15,953 bases of DNA from an uncultured Porphyromonas sp. GTDB taxonomy: Bacteria > Bacteroidota > Bacteroidia > Bacteroidales > Porphyromonadaceae. Under the pieces are notes generated by a model, which made no database searches, was not told the DNA's origin, and saw only the letters and a list, made by a program, of their open reading frames with translations. Below, piece by piece: positions 15,845-15,953 of the stretch. The stretch covers positions 1 to 15,953 of the forward strand of contig CALTVJ010000044.1 of NCBI GenBank assembly GCA_943912835.1, in the 5' to 3' direction. How positions within the stretch are numbered: the stretch's first letter is position 1; the number at the start of each line of letters is the position of its first letter. The translations under genes were made by a program, and so were the position numbers.

Positions 15845-15953
15845 ATGATGATATGTGGATTTAGGCTCTCGGGCTTAGCTCGGAGCATAACCTATAAAGT
15901 CTTACTCTTCTTGCTCCTCTTTTTCGGGGGGATTGGAGAGCTATGCGCTCAGT
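15845..15953 (+). CDS. Start of a fourth exported protein (operon gene 4, cut by window end)
   Basis: An open frame begins at ATG 15845 (or the adjacent ATG 15848) and runs 36 codons to the window edge without a stop. The peptide is a complete signal peptide: an n-region with R7, R13 and K18, a strongly hydrophobic core (LLFLLLFFGGIG) and ELCA|Q, with Gln at the window's last full codon. The cysteine at -2 is followed by AQ, not by a Cys at +1, so it is not a lipoprotein signal. It starts 15 nt after the gene 3 stop on the same strand with no promoter visible, so it very likely belongs to the same operon. Nothing of the mature protein is in view, so no function can be assigned. Confidence 0.78.
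   Translation, partial: MMICGFRLSGLARSITYKVLLFLLLFFGGIGELCAQ

Noticed and set aside
1..15953. tRNA or rRNA genes, CRISPR arrays, insertion sequences with terminal inverted repeats, or ICE att sites.
   Set aside because: I found no cloverleaf-like segment, regular spaced repeat, transposase or integrase motif, or long terminal repeat on reading through; the gaps of 131, 154, 172 and 15 bp leave little room for them.

Overview
The window looks like a piece of a Bacteroidota chromosome, most likely Bacteroidales and possibly Porphyromonas-like. Four things point there: the mobile-element genes on the left are the Bacteroidetes conjugative-transposon type; the promoter between the two halves fits the Bacteroidetes -33/-7 pattern (TTG then TAnnTTTG) rather than a sigma-70 box; start codons lack clear Shine-Dalgarno sequences; and one gene ends in a type A sorting domain of the type IX secretion system (T9SS), which occurs only in this phylum. 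Genus is an inference.

Left part (1-5858, all on the minus strand): three genes of an integrative/conjugative element (ICE). In transcription order they are a DUF4099/DUF3945-type protein (5858-4458), a type IA DNA topoisomerase III, topB (4303-2219), and the first 695 codons of a very large DNA methylase/helicase-type protein (2087-1), whose 3' end lies outside the window. No integrase, relaxase, T4SS gene or att site is visible, so the element boundaries are not in view.

Middle (5859-6030): a 172-bp divergent intergenic region. The plus strand has a good Bacteroidetes promoter (TTG 5971-5973, TACCTTTG 5993-6000). The minus strand has a -7 match (5891-5898). A small hairpin lies between them, and another sits just upstream of the plus-strand gene.

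Right part (6031-15953, all on the plus strand): a tightly packed operon of secreted proteins. Gene 1 encodes 1493 aa, an unrecognised beta-rich exported protein with an Ig-like region near the C-terminus. Gene 2 encodes 690 aa, an exported protein with a chain of fibronectin type III-like domains. Gene 3 encodes 1083 aa, with SprB-type repeats and a T9SS type A C-terminal signal. Gene 4 is cut by the window end after 36 codons, which form a complete signal peptide. Genes 1-2 and 2-3 overlap by ATGA (4 nt), and only 15 nt separate genes 3 and 4. All four signal peptides end so that Gln becomes residue 1 of the mature protein.

The working model is a cell-envelope/surface cassette. Gene 3 would be exported by the T9SS and attached to the surface. 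Genes 1 and 2 would be periplasmic or outer-membrane partners. Gene 4 is probably a further exported component, possibly the main effector. The cassette may be ICE cargo or a chromosomal neighbour; the sequence does not decide this. Gene 3 begins in markedly AT-rich DNA (about 34% GC by hand count, against about 55% inside gene 1), which suggests a mosaic history.
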